From the NCBI RefSeq assembly GCF_002836205.1, contig NZ_PJBE01000010.1:186001-250000 (forward strand): 64,000 nucleotides of DNA, read 5' to 3'. Below, one piece after another: positions 8,392 to 17,800 of the stretch. Both the position numbers and the translations under genes were made by a program. A model generated the notes under the pieces. It was not told the DNA's origin. It saw nothing but the letters and a program-made list of their open reading frames with translations, and searched no databases. Each line of letters begins with the position of its first letter. Position 1 is the first letter of the stretch. The stretch is from Shewanella sp. Choline-02u-19. GTDB lineage: Bacteria; Pseudomonadota; Gammaproteobacteria; Enterobacterales; Shewanellaceae.

Positions 8392-9795
8392 TTAGACTTT
8401 GAGATCTTTCATCAGATTTTCTAGCACATCGGCTTGGCTGTTTAAGGTTTCTATTTCGCTGGCTGTTTGAGTCACCATTAAGGCAACACTTTCTGAACCT
8501 GTTCGCACCAGATCCACATCGGAGGCGATATTGTCTGCCACGGCGCCTTGTTCTTCGGCTGCTGCGGCAATTTCAACACTGCGATCGGCGATATATTGGT
8601 TCTGACTCGTTATTTGGCTGATGTTCTTACTCACCGACTCCATGAGGGACTCACTGGTTTCGGCTTCCGCGACCGTCTGCTTCATCACTGTAATGAGGCC
8701 CTGACTGTTACTCTGCAGTGCTTCGATCATCTTCTGAATTTCTACTGTGGCAGTTTGTGTTCGACCGGCCAGGGTGCGTACTTCATCCGCGACAACAGCA
8801 AAACCTCGTCCCTGTTCACCCGCTCGAGCGGCTTCGATAGCGGCATTGAGTGCGAGTAAGTTTGTCTGCTGAGAGATGGCATTAATAGTGGAAACTACAT
8901 CATCGATCTGTGAGGCACTCGAGTCCAAATCTGCTACGGCACCGGATGCGGCATTAATTTCTGAGGTCAGCTTTTTAATTGCTCTCTGAGTCGACTCTAC
9001 CTGAGATAGTCCTAATGTTGCGGTTTGGGTAGCATCACTGGTTTGAGTCGAAGAATCATGGGCATGACTCGCCACCTCACGAATAGAGGAGGCCATCTGT
9101 TCGGTTGCACTGGCCAGTGAATCGATACGTTCTTGCTGTTGACTGGTTAATGTGGCGTTTTCATTACTACGTTGACGCAACTGAGAACTGATCTGTTGAA
9201 TAAGGGCGATGGCTTCCTGAGTGGTTTTTACCAATACATGTTCACGTTCCGAAACTCTATCGATCGTCTGAGCAATAATGTTGAATTCATTACGCGCCGG
9301 AGCATAAGCAATGCGGGATGCGAGATCGCCATCGGCCAGACGTTTAACAGCATCGTAGATATTAAAGAGGGCACCGCCCATAAATGATCTAATGTAATAA
9401 TAGCTGATGATGATAAAGCCGATACAAAACAGGATGATGGCGTAATGGCCGAGACCTAAGGTAGAGAAAATCCCTGGTAACGGTTTGGCGCTTATAGACA
9501 CGTTTGTATTGGGAACTTGAGTGGCGTATGCCCCCTGATTTCCAAGCTTGAGGTTACTGTTAGCGAGAATACCAGACAGCTCATTTTGACTTAATTCTGT
9601 TTTAGATATCAGATTAGATACCAAATGAATTTCTTGCTGTAATTGTTTATTTTTCTGATCTTGTTCGGCACTGATTAAAGTTAGGCTAACGATAAGCATT
9701 ACCAGCAGCGAAGAGAAAAACAGGATTAAAAAATTCTCCTGTAATTTGATATTTACCAGAAACTTGTCTATCCAACGGAAAGCGACTTCTTTCAT
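8392..9795 (-). CDS. Methyl-accepting chemotaxis protein
   Basis: A membrane chemoreceptor that signals to CheA/CheW. The 467-residue protein has a first transmembrane helix around residues 20-42, a short periplasmic segment of about 70 residues, a second helix around 118-138, a HAMP domain (including DAVKRLADGDLASRI) and a long coiled signalling domain with the hairpin tip EAARAGEQGRGFAVVADEVR. The small sensing region has no recognised ligand domain. The start at 9795 is preferred over the ATG at 9804 because AGGA is 7 bases before it. A terminator follows. There is no chemotaxis operon nearby, so it is an orphan receptor. Confidence 0.95.
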   Translation of the reverse strand: MKEVAFRWIDKFLVNIKLQENFLILFFSSLLVMLIVSLTLISAEQDQKNKQLQQEIHLVSNLISKTELSQNELSGILANSNLKLGNQGAYATQVPNTNVSISAKPLPGIFSTLGLGHYAIILFCIGFIIISYYYIRSFMGGALFNIYDAVKRLADGDLASRIAYAPARNEFNIIAQTIDRVSEREHVLVKTTQEAIALIQQISSQLRQRSNENATLTSQQQERIDSLASATEQMASSIREVASHAHDSSTQTSDATQTATLGLSQVESTQRAIKKLTSEINAASGAVADLDSSASQIDDVVSTINAISQQTNLLALNAAIEAARAGEQGRGFAVVADEVRTLAGRTQTATVEIQKMIEALQSNSQGLITVMKQTVAEAETSESLMESVSKNISQITSQNQYIADRSVEIAAAAEEQGAVADNIASDVDLVRTGSESVALMVTQTASEIETLNSQADVLENLMKDLKV

Positions 9796-10386
9796 TATGA
9801 TCATCCTAAATTTGGCGTGATAGTTGGCTGGCCATCCTGGCTCAAATTATATTGCTTTAACAGTAAGCAGCACTTTGTCTACTTGTTGCTACAGCTTGAA
9901 AATATTTTACTTCAATAGATGCTTTGTTAGAACAAGATTGAGGTAAAAGTGTTAATGAAAATTCGATCTAATATCAGGTTTTTCTTCATTTTTTCTGTCA
10001 CAGAACAAAAGAAAATGGAGTGTTCATTAGCCATCTTCATGATGGTGAACATATCAACTCTTGCTTTATAAAAGTAAAATACCGAGCCTCAAATCAACAA
10101 AGTATTAACAAATAAATTATTTGAATACAGCTTATTAAAATAATTTGAAGGTATTTATCTGGCCATCTCTTTTATCACTTTCGAAAACACTATGGCTGGG
10201 GGGGAATGAGGTCATCGCTGCCCTCAGCGTATGTTCTTTATCGACCAAACTCGCCAAATATTGAGGGAGTGTTCGCTAATAAAAAAAATAGTTCTAGGTG
10301 ACTCTTCTGTAAAACGGCTGGGAAAATCTTATGGTTTTGTTTTTGCGGGAGTTGTATCTGAGGATCATGACGGCAAAAAACGAGAA
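9796..10386. other. Gene-free stretch upstream of the chemoreceptor
   Basis: About 590 bases, AT-rich, with the chemoreceptor promoter presumably near 9800-9900. A run of seven G occurs at 10198-10204. An open frame of 60 codons (10231-10413, plus) has no ribosome binding site or recognisable product and is not called. I see no mobile element or repeat. Confidence 0.5.
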
Positions 10387-10417
10387 ATGACTACGGGAGA
10401 TTTATTCCCGTAGTCAT
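10375..10417 (-). terminator. Possible terminator after the LysE-type gene
   Basis: A perfect 12-base stem (10387-10398 with 10406-10417) around a 7-base loop, followed on the minus strand after six bases by a run of six T (10375-10380). It begins 37 bases past the exporter stop. Confidence 0.6.
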
Positions 10418-10453
10418 CTATAACCGGCTGTGCCAGTTTATCAATTATATTAC

Positions 10454-11098
10454 TTAGCTCATGGTTTGAACTTGGGAGGCCAACAACCAGATGGCGAGGG
10501 CAAAGAATATAAAGCCCATAAACTTATTCTGATTCGCCCTGAATTTCTCATTTTTCAATAGTGGTTTACCCAGGCTTCCAACCATAGCGACAAGCAGTAG
10601 GTTAAACAGTAATCCCATCACATTGAGCAATAAGCCCAAAGCTAGCATCTGCTCACCTGAACTTGCGCTTAGTTGAGTTGAAACAAACTGTGGTAGAAAC
10701 AATACAAAGAAGATCAGTGCCTTTGGGTTTAACAAATTACTCATCACCGCTCGGCGATATAACTGTTTAGCCAGATTATGTTGTTGTTCTATCTCTGGTG
10801 TTTCAGCTGCAGAACTGCGCATGCAATCCCAACCCATCTTCAGTAGATAGGCGGCACCTAAAATGCGTAATAACTCTAGTGCCATTGGGTTCATAGCCAC
10901 TAAAGCTGACACGCCCATAGCTGCAAGAAAAGTCAAAATAAGGCCCGATGTGGCATTACCTAAACTGGCATACACGCCTACTTTTTTACCATAGCTCAAG
11001 CTTGAGCTGGCGATAAGTAACATGTCAGGCCCAGGAATTAACAGCAGGGCGACTACGGTAGTTAAATAAAGAGGAAGTAAAGCCAGATCGATCATCAT
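10454..11098 (-). CDS. LysE/RhtB family amino-acid exporter
   Basis: Members of this family export amino acids or homoserine lactone-like compounds across the inner membrane. The protein starts with the family hallmark LIPGPDMLLIASSSLSYG, has about six hydrophobic segments and the conserved NLLNPKALIFFVLFLPQF motif. The open frame extends to an ATG at 11158, but the extra 20 residues are not typical, so I choose the ATG at 11098 (MMIDLALLPLY, about 214 residues). No strong ribosome binding site precedes either start. The substrate cannot be predicted. Confidence 0.88.
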   Translation of the reverse strand: MMIDLALLPLYLTTVVALLLIPGPDMLLIASSSLSYGKKVGVYASLGNATSGLILTFLAAMGVSALVAMNPMALELLRILGAAYLLKMGWDCMRSSAAETPEIEQQHNLAKQLYRRAVMSNLLNPKALIFFVLFLPQFVSTQLSASSGEQMLALGLLLNVMGLLFNLLLVAMVGSLGKPLLKNEKFRANQNKFMGFIFFALAIWLLASQVQTMS

Positions 11099-11394
11099 TA
11101 ATGCACTATATAAAAGGAAAGAATCAAACAAGGCGCGGATTCTACAGTTATCCAACATGAATGAAAGTCATGTAGTGTTTAAATGAGAGCTACAGTTGGC
11201 AGGCTTTGTTTACGCGAGTACAAGCCGCTTTAGGCCTGGCGCGACTCAGGTTGATATTTTTAATAGGTTAGAGGCTGTATTTATTCCTTTTTGCATAATT
11301 TGAGTTAGTTAACCATTTGCGAATTACCTTTTTAAAATGGATAGTATTCAATATAATAGTGTTCCACTTATTGTTTAATAAAATGAACTATTCA

Positions 11395-11904
11395 ATGCGG
11401 AAAAATGGTTTTACTCTTATAGAGTTAGTTGTGACTATTATTATTTTAGGCATACTTTCTGTGATCGCAGTCCCTCGTTTTATTGAACTACAATCAGATG
11501 CTCGAATTTCATCTTTAAAAGGCTTAAAAGCCGAGATGAATGGCGCTATGAGTGTGCTATATGCCAAGTCAGTTTTACAAGGCTTAGAGAGCAAGCCTAA
11601 ACCCGCTCCAGGTGAAGATAACGTTATCATTATCGATGGTGAAGACATTGATTTAGTTTACGGTTATCCCGCTGCTGATGCCGCTAATAGCTGGAGTAAA
11701 CTGATCATGGCCAAGTTTGAAGATTCGGTGTTTAACTCCGAACGACCAGCTGATTGGTATTTTAATAATAATCCAGCCAAGCCATTTATCCGTTTTATGC
11801 CACAAACTAAGAAATTCAGTGGTGATAATTGCTACCTCAAGTATACCGAGGCACAAAGCCCTACCACACCACCAGTATTTGAGATTGTCGATTCAGGTTG
11901 TTAA
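11395..11904 (+). CDS. Type IV prepilin-like protein (MSHA-type)
   Basis: The protein has a class III prepilin signal: a short basic leader MRKNG, then FTLIELVVTIIILGILSVIA with Glu at +5, where prepilin peptidase cleaves before Phe. The mature protein is about 165 residues with two cysteines near the C-terminus (DNCYLKY and DSGC), as in disulfide-looped MSHA/pseudopilins. The frame is open further upstream (ATG at 11383, earlier start at 11317); the ATG at 11395 gives the usual leader length, but no good ribosome binding site distinguishes them. There are no pilus assembly genes nearby, so it is an orphan minor pilin or pseudopilin. Confidence 0.85.
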   Translation: MRKNGFTLIELVVTIIILGILSVIAVPRFIELQSDARISSLKGLKAEMNGAMSVLYAKSVLQGLESKPKPAPGEDNVIIIDGEDIDLVYGYPAADAANSWSKLIMAKFEDSVFNSERPADWYFNNNPAKPFIRFMPQTKKFSGDNCYLKYTEAQSPTTPPVFEIVDSGC

Positions 11905-12220
11905 TACGACTCACGTTAATTAGCCACTAATGTTGCAGCATCTTTCCAAAGGGAACTGGGCATAGGGTCATGCCGTTCCCAAGTTATATTCATAGCTTGC
12001 GCACCGTTGGTTCCGATTTAGTTAATCTAATTTAAGTTTATAAATCCCATGGTATTTCCATTCTCGTCTCTATTGGACTCTCGCAGCCACTGCATGAGTT
12101 GTTTAACCATTTTTTATGCTCAATATTGGCCTATCCGTTGCTATAACCATTTTACTTGGGGCTTTAGGGTCCTCTTTTGCTACTCTATGAGACAACATCA
12201 CCTTTTACCTTGAATGTAAT
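11905..12220. other. Intergenic stretch with a bulged hairpin
   Basis: It contains an imperfect hairpin at 11951-11980 (GGGAAC and GGCAT paired with ATGCC and GTTCCC) 47 bases past the prepilin stop. It has no T run, so it is at best a weak terminator. Nothing else was recognised. Confidence 0.4.
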
Positions 12221-13150
12221 ATGAAATTAGCTGAGATAATGACCACTCTAAGTCGTGGCGACTTAACAACACTCCCTATTGATGCTTTGCAGGCGGCAAG
12301 GCTGCAGTGGCCTGAGCTACTGCCGGTTATCGATGAATTGATGCAGAGGTTTATCGTTAAAGAGGAGTTGACCGATCCTGAGTCGAACCTTCTTTTCTTC
12401 GGGTTATGCCTTATTGTCGATCGTAAGCAATATAGTTGTTTTGATTCGCTGATCAATCTCACTAACAAGGACGACTGTAATAGTCCGTTAGAAGTGCTAC
12501 TCGGTGACTTTATCGCTTCAGATCTTTCCACTGCTTACTACATTTTGGCCGAGGGTAAGCCTGAGCAACTTTGTTTATTAGTTAACTCTGATCAAGCGGG
12601 CGAAATCGTTAAGATGTCAGCCTTAAGTGCGCTCTTTTCTCAGCTGCATACCGACCAAATTGATAGAGAGACACTTAATCAAAGTGTTCCTGGCTTTATC
12701 GAAAATCTGCTCAAAAGTAATCACTCAATAGCACTTTTTGAATTGATTAATCTGTTAATTTCTAATGAGTTTAATCAATACCATAGCCAGTTTGTTGGTT
12801 ATGTTAAAAGCAAAGTGATAGACGAAGGCCCTGCAGAGAATCAGTGCATCATCGATTGGGATAATCAGTCTATCGGTTATTCAGAGTGGGAAAGTGGTCT
12901 AATTAGCGGGGATTATGATGTTATCGACTCCCTAAGCCAGTGGGCGGGTTTCAACTCAGAATCTGATATGAATGATGATGACCTAATGGCAGTTTTTGAC
13001 GACCTGATGAATACGCCAAAGGAACTTGACGATAGCTATTTTGAAAACCTTGATGCTAAGCAGCCTTTTGTTGCTGATATTCAAGCCGGTCGCAATGATC
13101 CCTGTCCCTGTGGCAGTGGCAAGAAATACAAGAAGTGTTGTTTGAATTAG
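12221..13150 (+). CDS. DUF1186-like protein with C-terminal SEC-C zinc motif
   Basis: A 309-residue soluble protein of unknown role. The N-terminal 240 residues are helical and resemble the DUF1186 family (LPIDALQAARLQWPELLPVI). The C-terminus is a SEC-C motif, GRNDPCPCGSGKKYKKCC, which binds zinc as in the tail of SecA. SEC-C tails usually mediate binding to ribosomes, SecB or nucleic acid, but its function here is not known. An acidic linker (SDMNDDDLMAVFDDLMN) precedes the motif. It stands alone between intergenic stretches. Confidence 0.8.
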   Translation: MKLAEIMTTLSRGDLTTLPIDALQAARLQWPELLPVIDELMQRFIVKEELTDPESNLLFFGLCLIVDRKQYSCFDSLINLTNKDDCNSPLEVLLGDFIASDLSTAYYILAEGKPEQLCLLVNSDQAGEIVKMSALSALFSQLHTDQIDRETLNQSVPGFIENLLKSNHSIALFELINLLISNEFNQYHSQFVGYVKSKVIDEGPAENQCIIDWDNQSIGYSEWESGLISGDYDVIDSLSQWAGFNSESDMNDDDLMAVFDDLMNTPKELDDSYFENLDAKQPFVADIQAGRNDPCPCGSGKKYKKCCLN

Positions 13151-13311
13151 ACCGCTGCTAAAAAAAGAGTTAGGTGTTGGTTTAATTTATCGGGCAAGCG
13201 TTTGATAGGCTATGGAGAACCATGGCCTCATTGGTATTAATGACTTGCAGCAGTTGCTGTATATGGATATACGAATATCGTGATCACATGGATGTGAAAG
13301 AACGACCTAAT

Positions 13312-13430
13312 GTGCAGACAGTACAGCGAGACGCTGCAAGTACTTCTGACCTACATGGATAGTAGGAAATGCCTAATAATGTCGGGAACATTATTGGCCT
13401 TGTTTTGGAAGCTCGCAGCCGTATCTACAC
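13312..13430 (-). repeat. Inverted-repeat element, copy A (119 bp)
   Basis: Read on the minus strand it begins GTGTAGATACGGCTGCGAGC and ends near CAGCGTCTCGC...GTCTGCAC. The ends match copy B (17975-18239) and copy C (17457-17490). Terminal inverted repeats are GTGYAGATAC-like. It codes for nothing. It lies in the 395-base gap (13151-13545) between the SEC-C gene and the methyltransferase. Confidence 0.75.
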
Positions 13431-13545
13431 TTATTATCTAAAAGCTGAATACTTCTATGATTAGTTAGCTTAGTTATAGACAGCTCATAGAGTTGCTATA
13501 TTTTTGTAGATATAGGGAGTTAACCTTCTAGGGTCAGAATTTTTG

Positions 13546-15132
13546 TTATCCCTTTAAAATATCTTTTATTACGTGACCTAATGCTAAACCTAACAGTGGA
13601 GGGACAGCATTACCAACTTGGGTATACTGTGGTACTTCAAACTTCCTCATTTGACCGCCTGTAGTAACCTTGGATCGGAATACGAAATTATCAGGGAAAG
13701 ATTGAATTCTAGCCATTTCTCTTACAGTTAATACTCTCAACTCATCTTCATCATAATGACAAGCGTCATCAGGTATAGATAATGCTGCAGGCGCTGGAGA
13801 GTTTGGTGCGAGCGCTTTTTGTGTTTGTTTTTTTGTAGGATGTGATAATAAGTAAGTTATAAACGATTCTTTTGTCAGAAATAATTCTAACTTTCCATTT
13901 TCCTGAAGATAGCTGAACTCTTTTACTATTGCCCAAATACTATCATCTAGTTGAGTCTCACTTCCCTTTAAAATAGCAAAAATAGCTTTAATTACGGAAC
14001 GATTATCTATCTGCTGTAGTACTTGATACAGACGGAACCTACGTTTAACTATTTCACTATTGTTTCTTTGTTCGTGATTAGGAATTCCACCTTCTCTTTT
14101 CTTGAGAGAGCTTGAGAATGTTTTATTTAGACTTTTAACGAACTTTGACGGTGCTTTTGGCTTATTTTGTTTTAAATCATCCAGCGCTTCACGAACAGAA
14201 ACCTCTTTTTTACTGACTAAATGGTGTAAAAAAGAATTTTTATAAAGAATTAAGTCTGTTGATTTTGTTGCGTCAAAATATGGTAATGAACCAAATTCTA
14301 CGTTTTCAATATCCATCTGAACGGCTTTAAAAAAGCTTTCAGAAGACTTGAACAACTCTGATTCAGCACTATCACTTTTGAAATTGATTGCTAATAGGTC
14401 ATAAATATCTTCTCGTATAGCTATCATTATGAAACGAGGGCGATTTTGGGCTACACCAGCTAATCGCGCGTTGATATGAAGACATAATGGGATATATCCT
14501 TTTGTGGCAAACACTTTTGCGACTTCAAACCAAGCATGAAAGGAATTACCATCATCATCTTTGAAAGCTCGTAGTATCCCAGTCACATTTTCTAAAACGG
14601 CAATTTTTGGTTTCACATGAGAGACAAATTTTGCAAACTCCCATGGTAATGAGTTTTTATCACAATCCCTTTTACGCAAACCCGCCATACTAAAACTTTG
14701 ACAAGGTGGTCCGCCAGAAACAAGGTCTAAACCGCCATCTCCGAAACCATCTTGTAACTTTTGGACAAGCTCTGGGTTTTTTTCTAGTAATATATTTAGT
14801 TCAACAATACTTCCAATTACAAGCTTCCCTTGTAATTCATTTAAATCTTTAGGGATGTCACTAAACCCTTCGCCAGAGGAGAAAGAAGGCGAATTAAATG
14901 GGTTTTCTCTTAACCTAGGTTTTAAGTCGCTGAATTGACTATTTAGCCAATATGATTGGTTTGGTTTCCCACCATTGTTTGCGATTTCTTCTAGGTTTTC
15001 ATTTAAGAAGTTATAAGCAAATGTCTCTGCAGCCATAGGTGATAATTCATTGGCCATGACTAGCTTGAAGTCGGCCTTATCTAAGCCTAATGATAAGCCA
15101 CCGCAGCCCGCGAATAATTCGATATGGTTCAA
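13546..15132 (-). CDS. C5 cytosine-specific DNA methyltransferase of a type II R-M system
   Basis: The enzyme transfers a methyl group from SAM to carbon 5 of cytosine within the recognition site, protecting host DNA. Motifs are in canonical order: I FAGCGGLSLG (7-16), IV GGPPCQSFS with catalytic Cys144, VI ENVTG (181-185), VIII QNRPRF (229-234), and X TQVGNAVPP near the C-terminus; the region between VIII and the last motifs holds the target recognition domain. There is a long insertion between motifs I and IV. The start is a TTG at 15132 with AGG six to nine bases upstream. The gene is visibly AT-richer than the core genes. It is divergent from the endonuclease gene at 15415. Confidence 0.95.
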   Translation of the reverse strand: MNHIELFAGCGGLSLGLDKADFKLVMANELSPMAAETFAYNFLNENLEEIANNGGKPNQSYWLNSQFSDLKPRLRENPFNSPSFSSGEGFSDIPKDLNELQGKLVIGSIVELNILLEKNPELVQKLQDGFGDGGLDLVSGGPPCQSFSMAGLRKRDCDKNSLPWEFAKFVSHVKPKIAVLENVTGILRAFKDDDGNSFHAWFEVAKVFATKGYIPLCLHINARLAGVAQNRPRFIMIAIREDIYDLLAINFKSDSAESELFKSSESFFKAVQMDIENVEFGSLPYFDATKSTDLILYKNSFLHHLVSKKEVSVREALDDLKQNKPKAPSKFVKSLNKTFSSSLKKREGGIPNHEQRNNSEIVKRRFRLYQVLQQIDNRSVIKAIFAILKGSETQLDDSIWAIVKEFSYLQENGKLELFLTKESFITYLLSHPTKKQTQKALAPNSPAPAALSIPDDACHYDEDELRVLTVREMARIQSFPDNFVFRSKVTTGGQMRKFEVPQYTQVGNAVPPLLGLALGHVIKDILKG

Positions 15133-15314
15133 TATACACCTACAAGAAGAAATTTTGACTTTGGAGATTCTAATCGAAAATGGTTATAAAGTCCAGGCAT
15201 TCAGATCTAGTTTTTATAATCTAATCTTGACAGTTAAAATACTTAAATATACATTATAAACAAGGCTTTGGAGAGAAGCCAACAACCCAATAAAGTAAAG
15301 ACCCTATGCGTCCT

Positions 15315-15406
15315 CTCTGTAAAAACTAGTTTCGTTAGCACTAATTAGCTTATTTTTGGGTAGTAAGTCTGGTGTATAACTCATTGAAACTTAAGTTTTT
15401 ACAGAG
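15315..15406. promoter_or_regulatory. Long inverted repeat upstream of the restriction gene
   Basis: A 13-base perfect inverted repeat, CTCTGTAAAAACT at 15315-15327 and AGTTTTTACAGAG at 15394-15406. The right arm includes the AGAG of the ribosome binding site of the endonuclease gene (GTG at 15415). It could be an operator or could mask the ribosome binding site in the mRNA. Confidence 0.5.
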
Positions 15407-15414
15407 GTGTATGC

Positions 15415-16890
15415 GTGACTTCAGAACAAAACCATTCTAAAAATCCCTTCATAAATATTGAGCGGTTAAAGCAAAAAGCAAAAAAGCTCAAAAAATCACA
15501 CAATTTAACTCAAGCTGAAGCTTTGTTACTTGTTGCACAACAAGCAAACTTAGGGAATTGGAAAGCTGTTCTTAAAGCTTTTGATCAACAACAAATCTTA
15601 TTTAGACAACCTCCATTTTCATCAGAAAAACTTGAGGTTGAAGAACTAAATCAAATAGATATTGGAAGTGAGAGTTACTTAACTGATGGTAAAAAGCTTT
15701 TAGTCAGTAAAAATAAATCGTTATTAACAAAGTTAGGAATTGAATTTTCTATTTTTGAACCAACTACTACAGGCTTAAAAAAATCAATACTCGATGCTAC
15801 TCAACCAGTTAGAACACACTTTGAACTCACAAATTTTCATGATTATGAAAATCAAGGACAAGGGCAAGAATCTAAAGTAAAGAAAAGTGCATTTTTCATC
15901 TCAGATAAAGAGTGTAATGAATCAAAAGTTAGTCTTTACAGGCCCGAAACTAAGAAAGGTGATCCTAGAATGTGGTTCACCAAGTTGGGTGATTTCGCTG
16001 ATTCTGGAGATCAAATAGCCATTGTTGTCAGTGACGATTCCGCATATTTAATAAATTTGAGTACCAAGTCCTTAGAGTTAGAGGCAAGTAAACCAAATTT
16101 GATTCAAGAGATTAGTCCTAGTTATGGTAATAAAACTACGGATTTACAAAGTTTTATAAATAAGCACTTAGCTGCTAGCAATAGTATATCTTATGAGCTT
16201 TTAGCTAAATTAAAGGTGCTAGCTAAAAAGCCGCTTCGAGCCATTATGGAAGGTAATACTGCAATAGGTATGTCTATAGAGGCAGCTTTAGATATTGAGG
16301 CTAACTCTAGTAAATTACCCGACTACAAAGGGATTGAATTAAAATCTGGCCGCGGTAACAAGACTAGAACGACCTTATTTGCACAAGTTGCTGATTGGGG
16401 GCTTAGTACTTGTAAAAGCAGTGCAGCCATTTTGGACCAATATGGGTATGCACGAGAAAACGATTTTAGGCTTTACTGTACGCTCAGCACCAATAGGGCT
16501 AACAGCCAAGGGTTGAAATTTGAGTTTAACCGTGAAAAAGATGAATTGAATGAGATTCATAGTAGTGGGGCTCATGTAGCAACTTGGCCTGGTAATCTAT
16601 TGCGTCAGAGATTAAAAGAAAAGCATGCTGAAACCTTCTGGATAGAGGCAAAAAGTGAATTTATTGAGGGTGTTGAGCATTTTAACCTATTATCAGTTGT
16701 ACACACAAAGTCGCCTTTATTAGGTCAACTTATGCCTCTGGTTGAAAGTGGAGTAATAACAATGGATCATTTGATTAAGCGTACAGGAGGTGCAAAGCCC
16801 AAAGTTGCAGAGAAAGGGCCATTATTTAAGATAAATAAGCGAGATTTGAACCTATTATTTCCTGAACCAGTAAAATATTTCCTTACGTAA
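15415..16890 (+). CDS. MvaI/BcnI-family type II restriction endonuclease with extra N-terminal domains
   Basis: This is the likely restriction partner of the methyltransferase at 13546-15132. The C-terminal part (about 270-491) resembles MvaI/BcnI enzymes: GNTAIGMSIEAALDI and the PD-(D/E)xK site DYKGIELKS with Asp303, Glu308 and Lys310. Known MvaI and BcnI cut CCWGG and CCSGG; the specificity here is not readable. The N-terminal 55 residues (LTQAEALLLVAQQANLGNWK) resemble the small helical segment found at the N-terminus of some glyoxalase-superfamily proteins. A middle part contains LYRPETKKGDPRMWF. At 491 residues it is about twice the length of MvaI. The start is GTG with AGAGG upstream. 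Confidence 0.85.
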   Translation: MTSEQNHSKNPFINIERLKQKAKKLKKSHNLTQAEALLLVAQQANLGNWKAVLKAFDQQQILFRQPPFSSEKLEVEELNQIDIGSESYLTDGKKLLVSKNKSLLTKLGIEFSIFEPTTTGLKKSILDATQPVRTHFELTNFHDYENQGQGQESKVKKSAFFISDKECNESKVSLYRPETKKGDPRMWFTKLGDFADSGDQIAIVVSDDSAYLINLSTKSLELEASKPNLIQEISPSYGNKTTDLQSFINKHLAASNSISYELLAKLKVLAKKPLRAIMEGNTAIGMSIEAALDIEANSSKLPDYKGIELKSGRGNKTRTTLFAQVADWGLSTCKSSAAILDQYGYARENDFRLYCTLSTNRANSQGLKFEFNREKDELNEIHSSGAHVATWPGNLLRQRLKEKHAETFWIEAKSEFIEGVEHFNLLSVVHTKSPLLGQLMPLVESGVITMDHLIKRTGGAKPKVAEKGPLFKINKRDLNLLFPEPVKYFLT

Positions 16891-17025
16891 CTGATGAAAA
16901 TTAGGTATTTCTAACTTTGTTGGAACAAGTGAATATTAAAGCTACTTAAATAATATTAATTATATAAAAATCAATTGGTTTATGAACTATAATTAGGTAA
17001 TGAAAACCTGCCTAGGTATTTAGAT

Positions 17026-17406
17026 ATGCTTCAATACAAACAGGAGTTTGGTGAAAATTTTGAACTGGGGTTTGAACTTAGTGATTATCCATTTCTTATC
17101 GATAAGAGCTGGCACAATGATGCGTGCCCAAGCTTTATGTTTAAGGCAAAGATAGACTCTGATAGCTCAGGTTTAGAGGACAGCAGCCAATACCTAGTCC
17201 TCTGGGGCGATTATCCAAATAAAGAGGAGCGAGAGAACACGACTACGAGTCGCTATTCTATCGTTACCGCCACTAATCTCAGCTCTGCACACGAACCTGA
17301 AATCTACCATGATGAGCATAGCTTTACCCTGTTCGAAACCGAAGAGAGCGAAGCGCTGACCCAATACCTGTCCGGTTTACACATTGAACCTTTCTATCCT
17401 GCTTAG
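17026..17406 (+). CDS. Small acidic hypothetical protein
   Basis: A 126-residue soluble protein rich in Asp, Glu, Ser and aromatic residues, without signal peptide or membrane segment; I do not recognise a family. It begins MLQYKQEFGENFELGFELSD. The second half is duplicated in degraded form at 17581-17800, which implies it is a real, once-duplicated gene. It lies downstream of the restriction gene and upstream of repeat copies. Confidence 0.6.
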   Translation: MLQYKQEFGENFELGFELSDYPFLIDKSWHNDACPSFMFKAKIDSDSSGLEDSSQYLVLWGDYPNKEERENTTTSRYSIVTATNLSSAHEPEIYHDEHSFTLFETEESEALTQYLSGLHIEPFYPA

Positions 17407-17456
17407 AACATCTAAGTCATTAAATCGAACAGATAGCTCCTTTACTTTACCAACAG

Positions 17457-17490
17457 GTGTAGATGCAGCGTCTCGTAGAAGTATCTGCAC
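17457..17490 (+). repeat. Inverted-repeat element, copy C (34 bp, internally deleted)
   Basis: GTGTAGATGC... and ...GTATCTGCAC, with only GCGTCTCGTAGAA between. It joins the left and right ends of copy B, as expected for an internal deletion derivative. Confidence 0.65.
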
Positions 17491-17580
17491 ATTTTGCGAA
17501 CCGCAGGTTATAAAGCCAAATGAATCCAAAACTTAACTTCAAAGTTACTTGGTAAACTTGGTAATCGATAAGTTGATAAG

Positions 17581-17800
17581 TCCTCTGGGTCGATTATCCA
17601 AATAAAGAGGAGCGAGAGAACACGACTACGAGTCGCTACTCTATCGTTACCGCCACTAATCTTGGCTCACTGCATTAACCTGAAACTTCTCTAAACATTG
17701 GCATGATGAGCATAGTTTCACCCTGTTCGAAACCGAAGAGCCAGAATCGCTGGCTCTATATCTATCCAATTTATCAATCGAACCTTTTTATCCTGTTTAG
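17581..17800 (+). pseudogene. Truncated, degraded duplicate of the gene at 17026
   Basis: The stretch from TCCTCTGGGTCGATTATCC to the TAG at 17798-17800 matches 17198-17406 almost base for base at first (AATAAAGAGGAGCGAGAGAA and beyond), then carries an insertion around 17675-17705 and several substitutions. There is no 5' half and no start. Similarity continues about 25 bases past the stop in both copies. Confidence 0.85.

Noticed and set aside
10231..10413. 60-codon open frame on the plus strand
   Set aside because: No ribosome binding site, no recognisable family, and its 3' end overlaps a hairpin that looks like the terminator of the opposite gene.
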